64,000 bases of DNA from Helicobacter magdeburgensis. GTDB lineage: Bacteria; Campylobacterota; Campylobacteria; Campylobacterales; Helicobacteraceae. Position numbers and translations under genes: made by a program. Where the stretch lies: contig NZ_JRPE02000009.1 in assembly GCF_000765825.2 (NCBI RefSeq), forward strand, positions 34,705 through 98,704, given 5' to 3'. The first letter of the stretch is position 1; each line of letters starts with the position of its first letter. This document shows positions 8,978 through 17,163 of this stretch, piece after piece. The notes beneath the pieces were generated by a model. It saw only the letters and a list, made by a program, of their open reading frames with translations, was not told the origin of the DNA and ran no database searches.

Positions 8978-10354
8978 TTAGTTAAAAAATCCATAGAATC
9001 TATCCACCTCATCACTTAAGCTCAAAAGTCTAGCAAGGGCGATAGCATAGTTATACGCCACACTTTGACGCTCAATAATTGCTAAAGCTAAAGCATTTTG
9101 AGCATCGCTCACTTCGGCACTTGTGCTCATTCCTTGCAAAAACGCCTTTTGACGCAGTTTTAGATTCTCATTTGCAAGTTCAATAGATGACTGCAAACTG
9201 AAATATTGCGATTTGAAAGACAGCACTTCATTATAGGTTTTCTCACATAAAGTTTTTAAATCTTTTGTGGCTTGAGATTTAGCAAGTTCAGCTTCAATGG
9301 AAGCGATTTTACTTGCTTGATACTTTTGGATTCTCCCTCCGGGTGTGATAAGCGACCACTTTGCACCAACCCCTGCAAACCAATTTGGCATAGCCTTATC
9401 AAGCACCGAGCTATTATCATTCATCATATAGCTACCAAATAGCCCCACTTCAGGCAAAAATGTAGAAAACTCAATGTGAGAGAGCTGCTTAGTAGATTTA
9501 ATCTTATTATCCATAAGGCTTAGGGCAGGATAAACTTCAAGCGTTTTGTTAATAAAATACTCTAAACTTTCTAGTCTCGCATCTTGCTTAATATCAATCT
9601 GTTTTACAAGCTCCAATCTCTCTTTAGATTCACGATTAAGTATAGCATTGAGTGCCATATTTGCGATAATGAGATTATCACTTGCTTTTTTCACATCAAT
9701 ACTTGATTTGTCATAATTCACTTGAGCTTGGAGCGTTTCTAATCGTGCGATTTGCCCTTTATTTTGTAGCTTTTGTGCGTTTTGATAATGTATCAAATGC
9801 CCGCTATTAGCAGATTCTAGCGTGTTTAGAATCTGATTGTTTAACACCACGCCATAATACAATTTCACGCAATCTTCAAACAAACTTAACTCTTTGAGTT
9901 TAAGGACAAGATAAGAATCTTCAAGGGCGATTTGAGAAAGCTTATTAGCAAAATACCGCTTACCGCCGGTAAAAATGGGATATATGATATTAACAGCCCC
10001 AAAGATGACATTTTGATCTTGCAGGGTTACAGGCTGTCCTAAATGCTGTAATAGCGGGGCAAGAGCAGGATTCCCGCCGATATTCCCACTAAGATTGCCA
10101 AGCTGGGATTGATTGACTAGGTGCATATTCATCGGCTCTTGCAAACGCACATAATAAGCCCCAAGCGAGATTTGTGGGAGATAGAGCATTTTACTTGCGA
10201 GATTGAGTTTTTCTTGCTTCTGCACGGCGTGTTGCGTGGATTTTAACCCGTCATTGCTTTCTAAAACCTGCTTATAAGCTGATTGCAATTCCAAATATTC
10301 CGCTTTTCCGCTACTCATTGCGATACAAATAAGCAAGAATATCCATTTTTTCAT
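8978..10354 (-). CDS. TolC-family outer-membrane efflux protein
   Basis: A 458-residue protein with a cleavable signal peptide (to about residue 18) and the two repeated helical halves of the TolC family, for example LETLQAQVNYDKSSIDVKKA and LRQKAFLQGMSTSAEVSDAQ. It forms the outer-membrane channel of tripartite export systems. AAAGGG precedes ATG. It is the first gene of the run tolC-hlyD-rpmB-K+ channel-argJ. No AcrB- or MacB-type gene accompanies it here, so the substrate is unknown. Confidence 0.9.
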   Translation of the reverse strand: MKKWIFLLICIAMSSGKAEYLELQSAYKQVLESNDGLKSTQHAVQKQEKLNLASKMLYLPQISLGAYYVRLQEPMNMHLVNQSQLGNLSGNIGGNPALAPLLQHLGQPVTLQDQNVIFGAVNIIYPIFTGGKRYFANKLSQIALEDSYLVLKLKELSLFEDCVKLYYGVVLNNQILNTLESANSGHLIHYQNAQKLQNKGQIARLETLQAQVNYDKSSIDVKKASDNLIIANMALNAILNRESKERLELVKQIDIKQDARLESLEYFINKTLEVYPALSLMDNKIKSTKQLSHIEFSTFLPEVGLFGSYMMNDNSSVLDKAMPNWFAGVGAKWSLITPGGRIQKYQASKIASIEAELAKSQATKDLKTLCEKTYNEVLSFKSQYFSLQSSIELANENLKLRQKAFLQGMSTSAEVSDAQNALALAIIERQSVAYNYAIALARLLSLSDEVDRFYGFFN

Positions 10355-10463
10355 TTATAAACCCTTTGTGTAAGCCTTTAACACAAATTTTTTGTGCTAG
10401 AATCAAGCGAGTATTCTAACGCAAATTAAATAACCACGAGATTCTAAATATAAAGCAGACACG

Positions 10464-11324
10464 ATGACAAACAAGCAAAGACAAAAGATTCAAAAGCTCC
10501 TTGATACACAATACAGCTTAAGAAACACAGATGATGAGTTAAAGCAAACTAGCCCCGATCCGCTCCTTGTAGCTAGAATCTACAAAGAAGATTCTCATTT
10601 TGCCGAGATAGCCTTGATATGTGCGTTATTATCTTATGGTAACGCAAAGATGATTGTAAAATTACTCCAAAGCCTTGATTTTGGGCTTTTAACGCGTGGG
10701 ATTGATAGAATACAAAAGGCTAACTTTCCGCATTATAGATTCCAAACAAGCTGGGATATACGGGGGCTTTTTATGCTCGTTAAGATTTTACTTGAATCTG
10801 GTGGGCTACTACAATGCTTTATGCAAGGCTATGAATCCTGCCCACACACAAAGAGTAAAAGTCAATGGAGTAAAAGCAATAATCCTAATCACGCTAAGAT
10901 TCTAAGTGGAATCTATTATTGCATAGATACGCTTCACACTCTAGCTAACAGGCATAAAATCCCCATCACCCAAGGGCTAAGATTCTTGCTTGGCAGTTCC
11001 CATAGCACTTATTTAGCACAATATCACAGCATTCCTCATAATGCCTCGTGTCTCAAGCGGTGGAATATGCTCTTGCGTTGGCTCATACGCAAAGATAGGC
11101 TAGATGTCGGTGTGTGGGCTTGGCATCTGCATTCTTCAAATCTTATTTTACCCCTTGATACGCATACTTTTAGAATCTGCGGGAAGTTAGGCATTCTAAA
11201 ACGCAAAAGCTATGATTTATCCGCCGCACTTGAAGCGACTGATACTTTGGCACTTTTTAATCCTAAAGACCCAATAGCTTACGATTTTGCACTCTATCGC
11301 TTGGGGCAGAATGGAATCTTATAG
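10464..11324 (+). CDS. TIGR02757-type protein of unknown function
   Basis: A 286-residue soluble protein matching what I recall of the TIGR02757 family (Campylobacterota and Bacteroidota): an N-terminal DPLLVARIYKEDSHFAEIAL, an ALLSYGNAKMI segment, and the C-terminal PLDTHTFRICGKLGILKRKS followed by NPKDPIAYDFALYRLG. The family resembles the helix-hairpin-helix DNA glycosylase fold, but no activity has been established that I know of. It stands alone on the + strand between two minus-strand operons; its ribosome site is weak. Confidence 0.75.
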   Translation: MTNKQRQKIQKLLDTQYSLRNTDDELKQTSPDPLLVARIYKEDSHFAEIALICALLSYGNAKMIVKLLQSLDFGLLTRGIDRIQKANFPHYRFQTSWDIRGLFMLVKILLESGGLLQCFMQGYESCPHTKSKSQWSKSNNPNHAKILSGIYYCIDTLHTLANRHKIPITQGLRFLLGSSHSTYLAQYHSIPHNASCLKRWNMLLRWLIRKDRLDVGVWAWHLHSSNLILPLDTHTFRICGKLGILKRKSYDLSAALEATDTLALFNPKDPIAYDFALYRLGQNGIL

Positions 11325-11325
11325 G

Positions 11326-11751
11326 CTATTTATCTAAGATTCTATCGCTAAACTCCTTGCAAAGTGGTTGGGAGAGATTGCACGAAATAATGGGATTAAG
11401 GCTTAAATCACTTGGCTGGATAGAAAAATATAGAATCTGTGAGTTTATAGTAGCTTTCAATGCGTTAGATTCTAAGCTAAAGCGGCAGGTTGGCGTAGAA
11501 TCTAATGTAGCTGTTTGTAAAATCTGCCTTGCAATCTCGGGCTGAAAGGAATTTGCTTGTATAAAGGCTTGAGTGTAATATTTACTCAAAGCATTTTGCG
11601 TAAAAGCAAGTTTAGCTTTAAGCCTTAGCACACATTGCTTGTGCTGGATATGCCCCATATATTTTATACCCACACTTGCGAGTATGCCTACAATAATAAT
11701 CACGCAAAGCACTTCAAAGGCACTAAAAGCACTCCGCTTAGAATATCGCAT
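11326..11751 (-). CDS. Type II/IV-type pseudopilin-like protein (second of pair)
   Basis: A 141-residue protein with a type III (class 3) prepilin leader: a short basic leader (MRYSKRSA), then F-S-A-F-E and a 20-residue hydrophobic helix (VLCVIIIVGILASVGI). The glutamate at position 5 after the cleavage site is present, but the residue before F is Ala, not the usual Gly. The C-terminal globular part contains several cysteines. It overlaps the preceding pseudopilin gene by 14 bases. It is probably a component of a competence or secretion pseudopilus; no ATPase gene is nearby. Confidence 0.7.
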   Translation of the reverse strand: MRYSKRSAFSAFEVLCVIIIVGILASVGIKYMGHIQHKQCVLRLKAKLAFTQNALSKYYTQAFIQANSFQPEIARQILQTATLDSTPTCRFSLESNALKATINSQILYFSIQPSDLSLNPIISCNLSQPLCKEFSDRILDK

Positions 11752-12223
11752 TTGATGTGCTAAGGGGGATTTCTTTGCGTGTAGGGTGGCGTTTTAGGAG
11801 TTTTTCACAAAGTGGAGAATCTGGCTTTGGTTGAATGGATAGAATGAGCTTACCATTTTCCTGCATAAGGCTTACGCAATCATTTTCCATATCAACACTG
11901 CCATTTTTGGCAAGTTTTATGCCATTATTTTGGGCTATCCAACGCGATGTGCTAAGCCCGGCTAATTCTAGAATCCTAGCCCCATCAATGCTATTTGGGG
12001 CGATATTTTGGCTAAAAACCTCTCTTTGCAGGGCATTAAGTGTGCTGATGATGTCATTTTCAACGGCAATAAGCTGGGCGTCCGATCTTGTAAGAGATAG
12101 GCGGGGCAGGGCAATGGCGGCTAAGATTCCAAGAATGATGATGACAAAGACAAGCTCCATCATACTGAAGGCTTTTCGCATTGCAAAAATTCTATGTGAA
12201 TGGCGAGTTTGCGGTGTTTTCAT
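11738..12223 (-). CDS. Type II/IV-type pseudopilin-like protein (first of pair)
   Basis: A 161-residue protein with prepilin features: a basic leader (MRKA), then FSMMELVFVIIILGILAAIA with Glu at position 5 and a strongly hydrophobic helix, followed by an ALPRL turn typical of GspG/GspH-like pseudopilins. The annotated ATG overlaps the sixA stop as ATGA. An internal ATG at 12181 would give a shorter, more standard leader and is a real alternative. The gene is co-transcribed with fabD-mtnN-sixA. Substrate and pilus type are unknown; the separate PilM/N/O-like genes at 16-18 kb are possible partners. Confidence 0.75.
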   Translation of the reverse strand: MKTPQTRHSHRIFAMRKAFSMMELVFVIIILGILAAIALPRLSLTRSDAQLIAVENDIISTLNALQREVFSQNIAPNSIDGARILELAGLSTSRWIAQNNGIKLAKNGSVDMENDCVSLMQENGKLILSIQPKPDSPLCEKLLKRHPTRKEIPLSTSNAIF

Positions 12224-12753
12224 TTTGTCTTAAAATCTTCAAGCACAAAAGGTGGGATAACAAAATCAATCACTCCACTTCCTTCAAAATCTTTTGCAAG
12301 ACTTTTTGCACCCTGCTCTAAAACAAGGCGGATAAGCACACCCTTTGGCACAAGGGCATTAAAAGGTGGGGCGATATAAGTAGCAAAACTCTTTAAATCC
12401 GGCTGATGCCCGATGATAAGCACATTTTGAGCCTCCATAAAAGCTTTGTTTTGTGTGAGTTTCATATAGCCTTCAAGCCCACAATCAGGTGCAATATATT
12501 CACTTATCATAATGCAATTTTTAGGCAAAAACTTTTTCAAAGGCTTTAAAGTCTGCAATGTCCGCTTAGCAGGGGAGCAAACAACAAGATCAAAGCTTAA
12601 ATGCTCTAGGGCAAACTTTGCGATATGCTTACTTTGAATCTTGCCAAGCTTGCTAAGTGGGCGAAACAAATCGCTTTTATCTTTTTTGTTTGTTAGGCGA
12701 TATTCTTCCCTGCTTATCGTATCTGCGTGTCGCAAAAGCGTGATAGTTTTCAT
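12220..12753 (-). CDS. sixA: SixA-like histidine phosphatase
   Basis: A 177-residue histidine phosphatase-superfamily protein. The catalytic LRHADT motif lies at residues 6-11, and the second histidine is in IIGHQPDLKSF, a spacing typical of the SixA branch of phosphohistidine phosphatases. The true substrate in Helicobacter is not known. The ATG follows the mtnN stop with no gap, and the stop overlaps the next start by four bases, so the genes are tightly coupled. Confidence 0.8.
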   Translation of the reverse strand: MKTITLLRHADTISREEYRLTNKKDKSDLFRPLSKLGKIQSKHIAKFALEHLSFDLVVCSPAKRTLQTLKPLKKFLPKNCIMISEYIAPDCGLEGYMKLTQNKAFMEAQNVLIIGHQPDLKSFATYIAPPFNALVPKGVLIRLVLEQGAKSLAKDFEGSGVIDFVIPPFVLEDFKTK

Positions 12754-13449
12754 CTATGCCCCCAGCAAATTTTCGCACATTTTTAGCACAACCTCCGCAC
12801 TTCGTTTAGCCGAACTCTCTAAAAACTCATCAAAGCTCACATCGGCACTGCCATCGGCACTATCGCTAATGGATCGTAAGATACAAAATGGCACTTGTAA
12901 TAAATCACACACCACCGCCACAGAAGCCCCCTCCATTTCCACCGCATCGGCTTTAAAGTTTGAGATAATCCACTGCTTTTTCTCACTATCAGCAATAAAC
13001 GCATCGCCAGATGCAATAATGCCCTGCTGCAAGTCAATGCCTTGTGCTTTGGCTACTTGTTTTGCCAAAGTATTAAGATTCTTATCTGCCTCTATATAGA
13101 CTTTACTTTCGGGTATAAAGCCTAGCGGATGTCCAAAGGCGGTAATATCCACATCGTGCTGACATAGCTTCTCTGCAAGGAGCAAATCGCCCACTTTCAA
13201 ATCCGCATTTAGCCCCCCAGCAACACCGCTAAAGATGATTGTCTCACATTGAAAATATAAAATCATTGTGCTAGCAGTAAGGGCGGCGTGCACCTTGCCG
13301 ATTTTGCTATACGCGATAAAAATTTTATGCGTTCCTTGTGTGATTTCATAATAAGTATTGCCGCCCACTTGTATTTTTTTGTAATCTCCAAATTTTTCAA
13401 GCAATGGCGTGATTTCCTCCACCATCGCTCCTATGATTCCAAGCCTCAT
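12754..13449 (-). CDS. mtnN: 5'-methylthioadenosine/S-adenosylhomocysteine (aminodeoxyfutalosine) nucleosidase
   Basis: A 231-residue nucleosidase of the Pfs/MtnN family, starting MRLGIIGAMVEEI, with FSGVAGGLN and the active-site stretch VEMEGASVAVVC, followed by SDSADG. In Helicobacter this enzyme also cleaves 6-amino-6-deoxyfutalosine in the futalosine route to menaquinone, besides recycling MTA and SAH. GGAG precedes the ATG. It is encoded 13 bases after fabD. Confidence 0.95.
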   Translation of the reverse strand: MRLGIIGAMVEEITPLLEKFGDYKKIQVGGNTYYEITQGTHKIFIAYSKIGKVHAALTASTMILYFQCETIIFSGVAGGLNADLKVGDLLLAEKLCQHDVDITAFGHPLGFIPESKVYIEADKNLNTLAKQVAKAQGIDLQQGIIASGDAFIADSEKKQWIISNFKADAVEMEGASVAVVCDLLQVPFCILRSISDSADGSADVSFDEFLESSAKRSAEVVLKMCENLLGA

Positions 13450-13462
13450 TTGCCAATCTCCT

Positions 13463-14392
13463 TTATGCTTTAATTGAATCTAGACATTCTTTTAATGTTG
13501 CAAGATTGCTTATATTCCAAGTTGGGCGTGAGCTTAGACGCTTATTTAGCCCACGCAAGACATTGCCATTACCAAACTCAATAAACACATCAATGTGATC
13601 ATTAAGCTTTGCAATGCTTTGCTTATAATACACAGGCTGTGTAAGTTGCTTCCCTAAAAGCTCTTTTGCTTGGGCTTTTGTGTTATATGTTTCAAGTGTG
13701 GCATTTGAAAGGATAGGTGTGCTTAAATTTTCTTTCAAGCTCTTATCCAAAACCTCCATAAATGGCACAACCGCAGATTCTAATAAAGGACAATGACTTG
13801 CCACAGACATCGGCAAAAGCAAAGCCCTTTTTGCCCCAAGAGCTTTGATGTCCGCTTCACTTGCAGCCAAATCATCTTTGCTTCCCGCCAAAACAATCTG
13901 CCCTTCGCCATTGTAATTCGCACACCAAATGCTTTTGCCCTTATTTCGCGCTTCAGCACAAAAAGATTCCAATTTAGAATCTTCCACGCCCACAACGACC
14001 ATCATACCGACATTTTTACCCTCACACGCCTTTGCCATAAGCTCACCTCTTTTTTGTGTGAGCTGAATGCCTTGTGCAAAGCTCATACCCTCACTTAGCA
14101 CCACTGCACTCACTTCGCCCAAAGAATGCCCCAACGCCACGCTTGGCATAATGGGATACTCACTTTGTAAGATATTATGTGCCACCGCACTTACAAGAAA
14201 AATGGCAGGTTGCGTGTATTGTGTGAGATTAAGCTTATCATTTTCTTCAAATAAAAGCGATTTCATATCTAAGTTTAACGCATCAGAGGCTTGTTCAAAA
14301 AACTCTTTTGCGATAGCAAAATTATCATAGAGTTCCTTACCCATACCCACGCTTTGTGAGCCTTGACCGGGAAAAATAAAAGCATAATTCAT
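13463..14392 (-). CDS. fabD: Malonyl-CoA:acyl-carrier-protein transacylase
   Basis: FabD loads malonyl groups on ACP for fatty-acid synthesis. The protein has 309 residues from the chosen start, with FPGQGSQSVGMG at the N-terminus and the nucleophile motif GHSLGE (Ser90). The frame is open 23 codons upstream, but AAAGGA lies just before the ATG at 14392 and the family begins there. It is the first gene of fabD-mtnN-sixA-pseudopilins. Confidence 0.97.
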   Translation of the reverse strand: MNYAFIFPGQGSQSVGMGKELYDNFAIAKEFFEQASDALNLDMKSLLFEENDKLNLTQYTQPAIFLVSAVAHNILQSEYPIMPSVALGHSLGEVSAVVLSEGMSFAQGIQLTQKRGELMAKACEGKNVGMMVVVGVEDSKLESFCAEARNKGKSIWCANYNGEGQIVLAGSKDDLAASEADIKALGAKRALLLPMSVASHCPLLESAVVPFMEVLDKSLKENLSTPILSNATLETYNTKAQAKELLGKQLTQPVYYKQSIAKLNDHIDVFIEFGNGNVLRGLNKRLSSRPTWNISNLATLKECLDSIKA

Positions 14393-14585
14393 CAAAATCC
14401 TTTGTGTAAATTGAGGGCTGATTGTAGCATTACTTTGCTTTATTTGTCTTTTGTGGCTCAAAAAGGAGATGAAAATATCAAAAATTTTACATTTTTTATA
14501 AGGATTCTAGAATCTGCAATGAAGTTAGGCTGTGTTAAGGGTAGTTTTATGAAATTTTTCTTAGAATGTCGTTCTTTTTTGACAA

Positions 14586-14676
14586 GGACAGGTGGGTGAG
14601 TTGGCTGAAACCACATCCCTGCTAAGGATGCATAGCCGCAAGGTTATCGAGGGTTCGAATCCCTCCCTGTCCGCCA
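14586..14676 (+). tRNA. tRNA-Ser (anticodon GCU)
   Basis: The acceptor stem GGACAGG pairs with CCTGTCC. The anticodon stem CATCC/GGATG encloses loop CTGCTAA with anticodon GCT, reading AGC/AGU. A long class II variable arm and the T-loop GTTCGAATC are present, and CCA is encoded after discriminator G. The length is 91 bases including CCA. Confidence 0.97.
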
Positions 14677-14725
14677 CTTGGCAGAATCTGCATTATCTCT
14701 TTTTAGCCTAGATTTTCTTACAGCC

Positions 14726-15091
14726 TTAAAACTCTTCTAAAATGATAAATTTATACTTCAAGCTCTCCAAATCGTGCTTTAATCGTTTATTCTCATCAAG
14801 CAACATATCGTGCTGGGTTTGCAAAAGGGCAATGTCCTTACTCAAATAATAAATGCTATTAGAAAGATAAATCTTTGGCACACATACTACAAGCACCGCA
14901 CACAAAATAAGCCCTGCTATTTTTAGCTCCCTTTTGCCTAGCCCACTGCCCCGCATCAAATCCGCAGAATCTGTGGATTCAAAAGATTCAAATAGCATAT
15001 CCTTTTCTTCTTCGCTCACACGCATTTTTACAGAATCTGGCAGGATAATATCATTAAGATTTATGGGCTTGTCTCTATTATAGTCATTCAT
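14726..15091 (-). CDS. Putative FtsL-like division protein
   Basis: A 121-residue bitopic protein: an acidic cytoplasmic N-terminus of about 60 residues, a single membrane helix (AGLILCAVLVVCVPKIYL) and a C-terminal coiled coil (IALLQTQHDMLLDENKRLKH). The start overlaps the rsmH stop by four bases. In most bacteria ftsL directly follows rsmH (mraW), and H. pylori has an unannotated small gene at the same place. Topology plus position make FtsL the best guess; sequence similarity to FtsL is typically undetectable. The N-terminus is longer than usual for FtsL. Confidence 0.6.
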   Translation of the reverse strand: MNDYNRDKPINLNDIILPDSVKMRVSEEEKDMLFESFESTDSADLMRGSGLGKRELKIAGLILCAVLVVCVPKIYLSNSIYYLSKDIALLQTQHDMLLDENKRLKHDLESLKYKFIILEEF

Positions 15092-16023
15092 ATCTTTGCT
15101 CCTAGTTGAAAAATTCTTAGTTTCGCACTGCGGGAGCGTTTATTTTGAATAATTTCAGTTTCACTTGGCAAAATGGGCTTTTTAGTGAGAATGCTCCCTA
15201 AAGCGTTGTTATTCCCACACTCACATTTTAAAGCATTCTCTTCACATTTACAGCTTTTTGCCCATTGCTTAAAAGTTTGCTTGATGATTCTATCTTCAAG
15301 CGAGTGAAAAGAGATAATAGCTACCTTGCAATCATACAACACACCATTTATAAAGGCAGATTCTATACTTTGAAGTAAAGTTTGTAGCTGCTCTAACTCA
15401 CCATTAACCTCAATACGCAACGCTTGAAACGCTAAAGTCGCAGGGTGAATCCCACCAATGCGTGGAAAATGCCTTTCAATCAACTCACTTAATTCCAAAG
15501 CACTCTCAAATGGCTTTTTCTCACGGGCAGAAACAATAATCTCTGTGAGTTTCTTGCTTTGCCGTATCTCGCCATAGATTCTAAAAATCTCTTCCAAACG
15601 CATTGCGGAATAGGTGTTTATAACCTTAGCTGCATTAAGATTCTGCGTAGAATCCATACGCATATCAAGATTATTTGAAGTAAAGCTAAAACCCCTGTGC
15701 TTATCATCAAGTTGCATAGAGCTTACCCCAATATCAGCCAAAATCCCTTTCACCTGTGCTAGTTGCTCATTGCCAAGTAAATCTAGGGCGTTAGCAAAGG
15801 CACTATGCCGAATATGTAAGCGTGAAGCATAAGGGGCTAGACGCTGCTTTGCCAAAGACAGAGCATTTTCATCTCTATCAAAAGCATAGATATGTATGTT
15901 TGGGTTTTGCTCTAATAAACTAAGTGTATGTCCCCCATAGCCCAAAGTGCAGTCGATAACCGCCCCACTCTCTAGATTCAGTGCTTCTAGCACTTCATTT
16001 TTTAAAACGGAAAAATGCTTCAT
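15088..16023 (-). CDS. rsmH: 16S rRNA (cytosine(1402)-N4)-methyltransferase
   Basis: RsmH (MraW) methylates C1402 of 16S rRNA using S-adenosylmethionine. The protein has 311 residues, with CTLGYGGHT (SAM site) near residue 26, GILADIGVSSMQLD and the conserved IISFHSLEDRIIKQ. It lies immediately upstream of the FtsL-like gene and downstream of the PilO-like gene on the same strand. Confidence 0.97.
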   Translation of the reverse strand: MKHFSVLKNEVLEALNLESGAVIDCTLGYGGHTLSLLEQNPNIHIYAFDRDENALSLAKQRLAPYASRLHIRHSAFANALDLLGNEQLAQVKGILADIGVSSMQLDDKHRGFSFTSNNLDMRMDSTQNLNAAKVINTYSAMRLEEIFRIYGEIRQSKKLTEIIVSAREKKPFESALELSELIERHFPRIGGIHPATLAFQALRIEVNGELEQLQTLLQSIESAFINGVLYDCKVAIISFHSLEDRIIKQTFKQWAKSCKCEENALKCECGNNNALGSILTKKPILPSETEIIQNKRSRSAKLRIFQLGAKI

Positions 16024-16037
16024 ATGGATTCTAGATT

Positions 16038-16619
16038 CTAAGGCTTAAAGGAATCAAAGCGGAGATTATTATCAAGAATGATTTGATGTTCTTTGTAAGC
16101 GGAGTTTTTAAGGCTTATCATCATCACAAAATAGATTTGTTTGCTTTTCTCATCAAATTCCATTTTTAATGGCAACTCAACTTTTGCAAAATAAGGCATC
16201 GTATTTGCCCAAACAATAAACTCTTCAATACTTTGAACAGAAGACGCATAGCCCTTCACCTGATAGCGTGTGTCAAAAATATCAAGCTCTTTTGTATTGC
16301 TGATAGCCTTAACTTCAAGGGCGTTGAAATGTCCTTGCAAAAGCTCTTGAAGCTTAAGCTCATCACCCTTATTATGAATGGCTGATAGGATATTGTAATT
16401 TTGCACCACAAGGGTTTTGAGCTGGGATTCTATAGCTTGATAGTCTTTGTTAATTTGATTAAAAGCAATTTTTGATTTTTTGGCTTCAAGGGCTTGTTTT
16501 TTATATTCTTCAATTTGTGGCAAAAGAAACTTAGTAATACCAAACACGCACACAGACACAAAAATCAAAAACCACACAAAGTTTTTTATTGCATAATCTG
16601 TGTTAAAGTCATTATTCAT
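16038..16619 (-). CDS. PilO-like inner-membrane protein
   Basis: A 193-residue bitopic protein: a short cytoplasmic N-terminus, one membrane helix (FVWFLIFVSVCVFGITKFLL), a coiled coil (about 35-75) and a C-terminal alpha/beta domain. This is the layout of PilO and GspM, assembly-platform proteins of type IV pili and type II secretion. It overlaps the preceding PilN-like gene by 8 bases. The assignment rests on architecture and gene order, not on a recognised motif. Confidence 0.55.
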   Translation of the reverse strand: MNNDFNTDYAIKNFVWFLIFVSVCVFGITKFLLPQIEEYKKQALEAKKSKIAFNQINKDYQAIESQLKTLVVQNYNILSAIHNKGDELKLQELLQGHFNALEVKAISNTKELDIFDTRYQVKGYASSVQSIEEFIVWANTMPYFAKVELPLKMEFDEKSKQIYFVMMISLKNSAYKEHQIILDNNLRFDSFKP

Positions 16620-17160
16620 TACTCATATCCTTATCTTCTACATTGAGCGGTTTTAGGGCAGGATTAGTCTTACTCACTGATACAAAGTTAAACCACCCGC
16701 TTGTGAGAGGATAAAACTCTACCCTTGTTTGTGTGAAAACAGCTCTTAGCGGGGCTTCAAGTAGGAACTTATACACTTCTTTTGATGGCGTTAAACCACG
16801 CATTGTTAAAGTATTGTAATTTAGCTCAATGCTTCTTGCTGTGATTTGATCAGGGATAAGCTTTAAAAGGTTTGACACACCATCTTTTAGTGCCTGATTC
16901 TGTGCTTGAATCTCCGCCCCAAGCTTAATCTCATAATCTAATCGCTCTATATAATCTTTTACAACAATTGCCTTTAACTTCGCGCTTTGGATATCTTGCT
17001 CAATACTTGCTTGCTCATTGATTTTGGCGACACTCTGCCTTTCAAGCACTTTTGCAAAAGCCAAAATACATATAAATGCCAATACACTATAAAAAATCCA
17101 AATTTTCGTATAGCGTTTAAGAATACTCTTTGGTTTTGGCTGGATAAAACTATATGCCAT
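16612..17160 (-). CDS. PilN-like inner-membrane protein
   Basis: A 182-residue bitopic protein: a short N-terminal cytoplasmic segment, a membrane helix (IWIFYSVLAFICILAFAKVL), a coiled coil to about residue 85, then LLKLIPDQITARSIELNYN and LTMRGLTPSKEVYKFL. The order, in which a helix leads into a strand reading like L-x-x-x-G-x-T followed by a helix, is typical of PilN/GspL periplasmic domains. It lies 3 bases after the PilM-like gene. Confidence 0.6.
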   Translation of the reverse strand: MAYSFIQPKPKSILKRYTKIWIFYSVLAFICILAFAKVLERQSVAKINEQASIEQDIQSAKLKAIVVKDYIERLDYEIKLGAEIQAQNQALKDGVSNLLKLIPDQITARSIELNYNTLTMRGLTPSKEVYKFLLEAPLRAVFTQTRVEFYPLTSGWFNFVSVSKTNPALKPLNVEDKDMSNE

Positions 17161-17163
17161 TTT

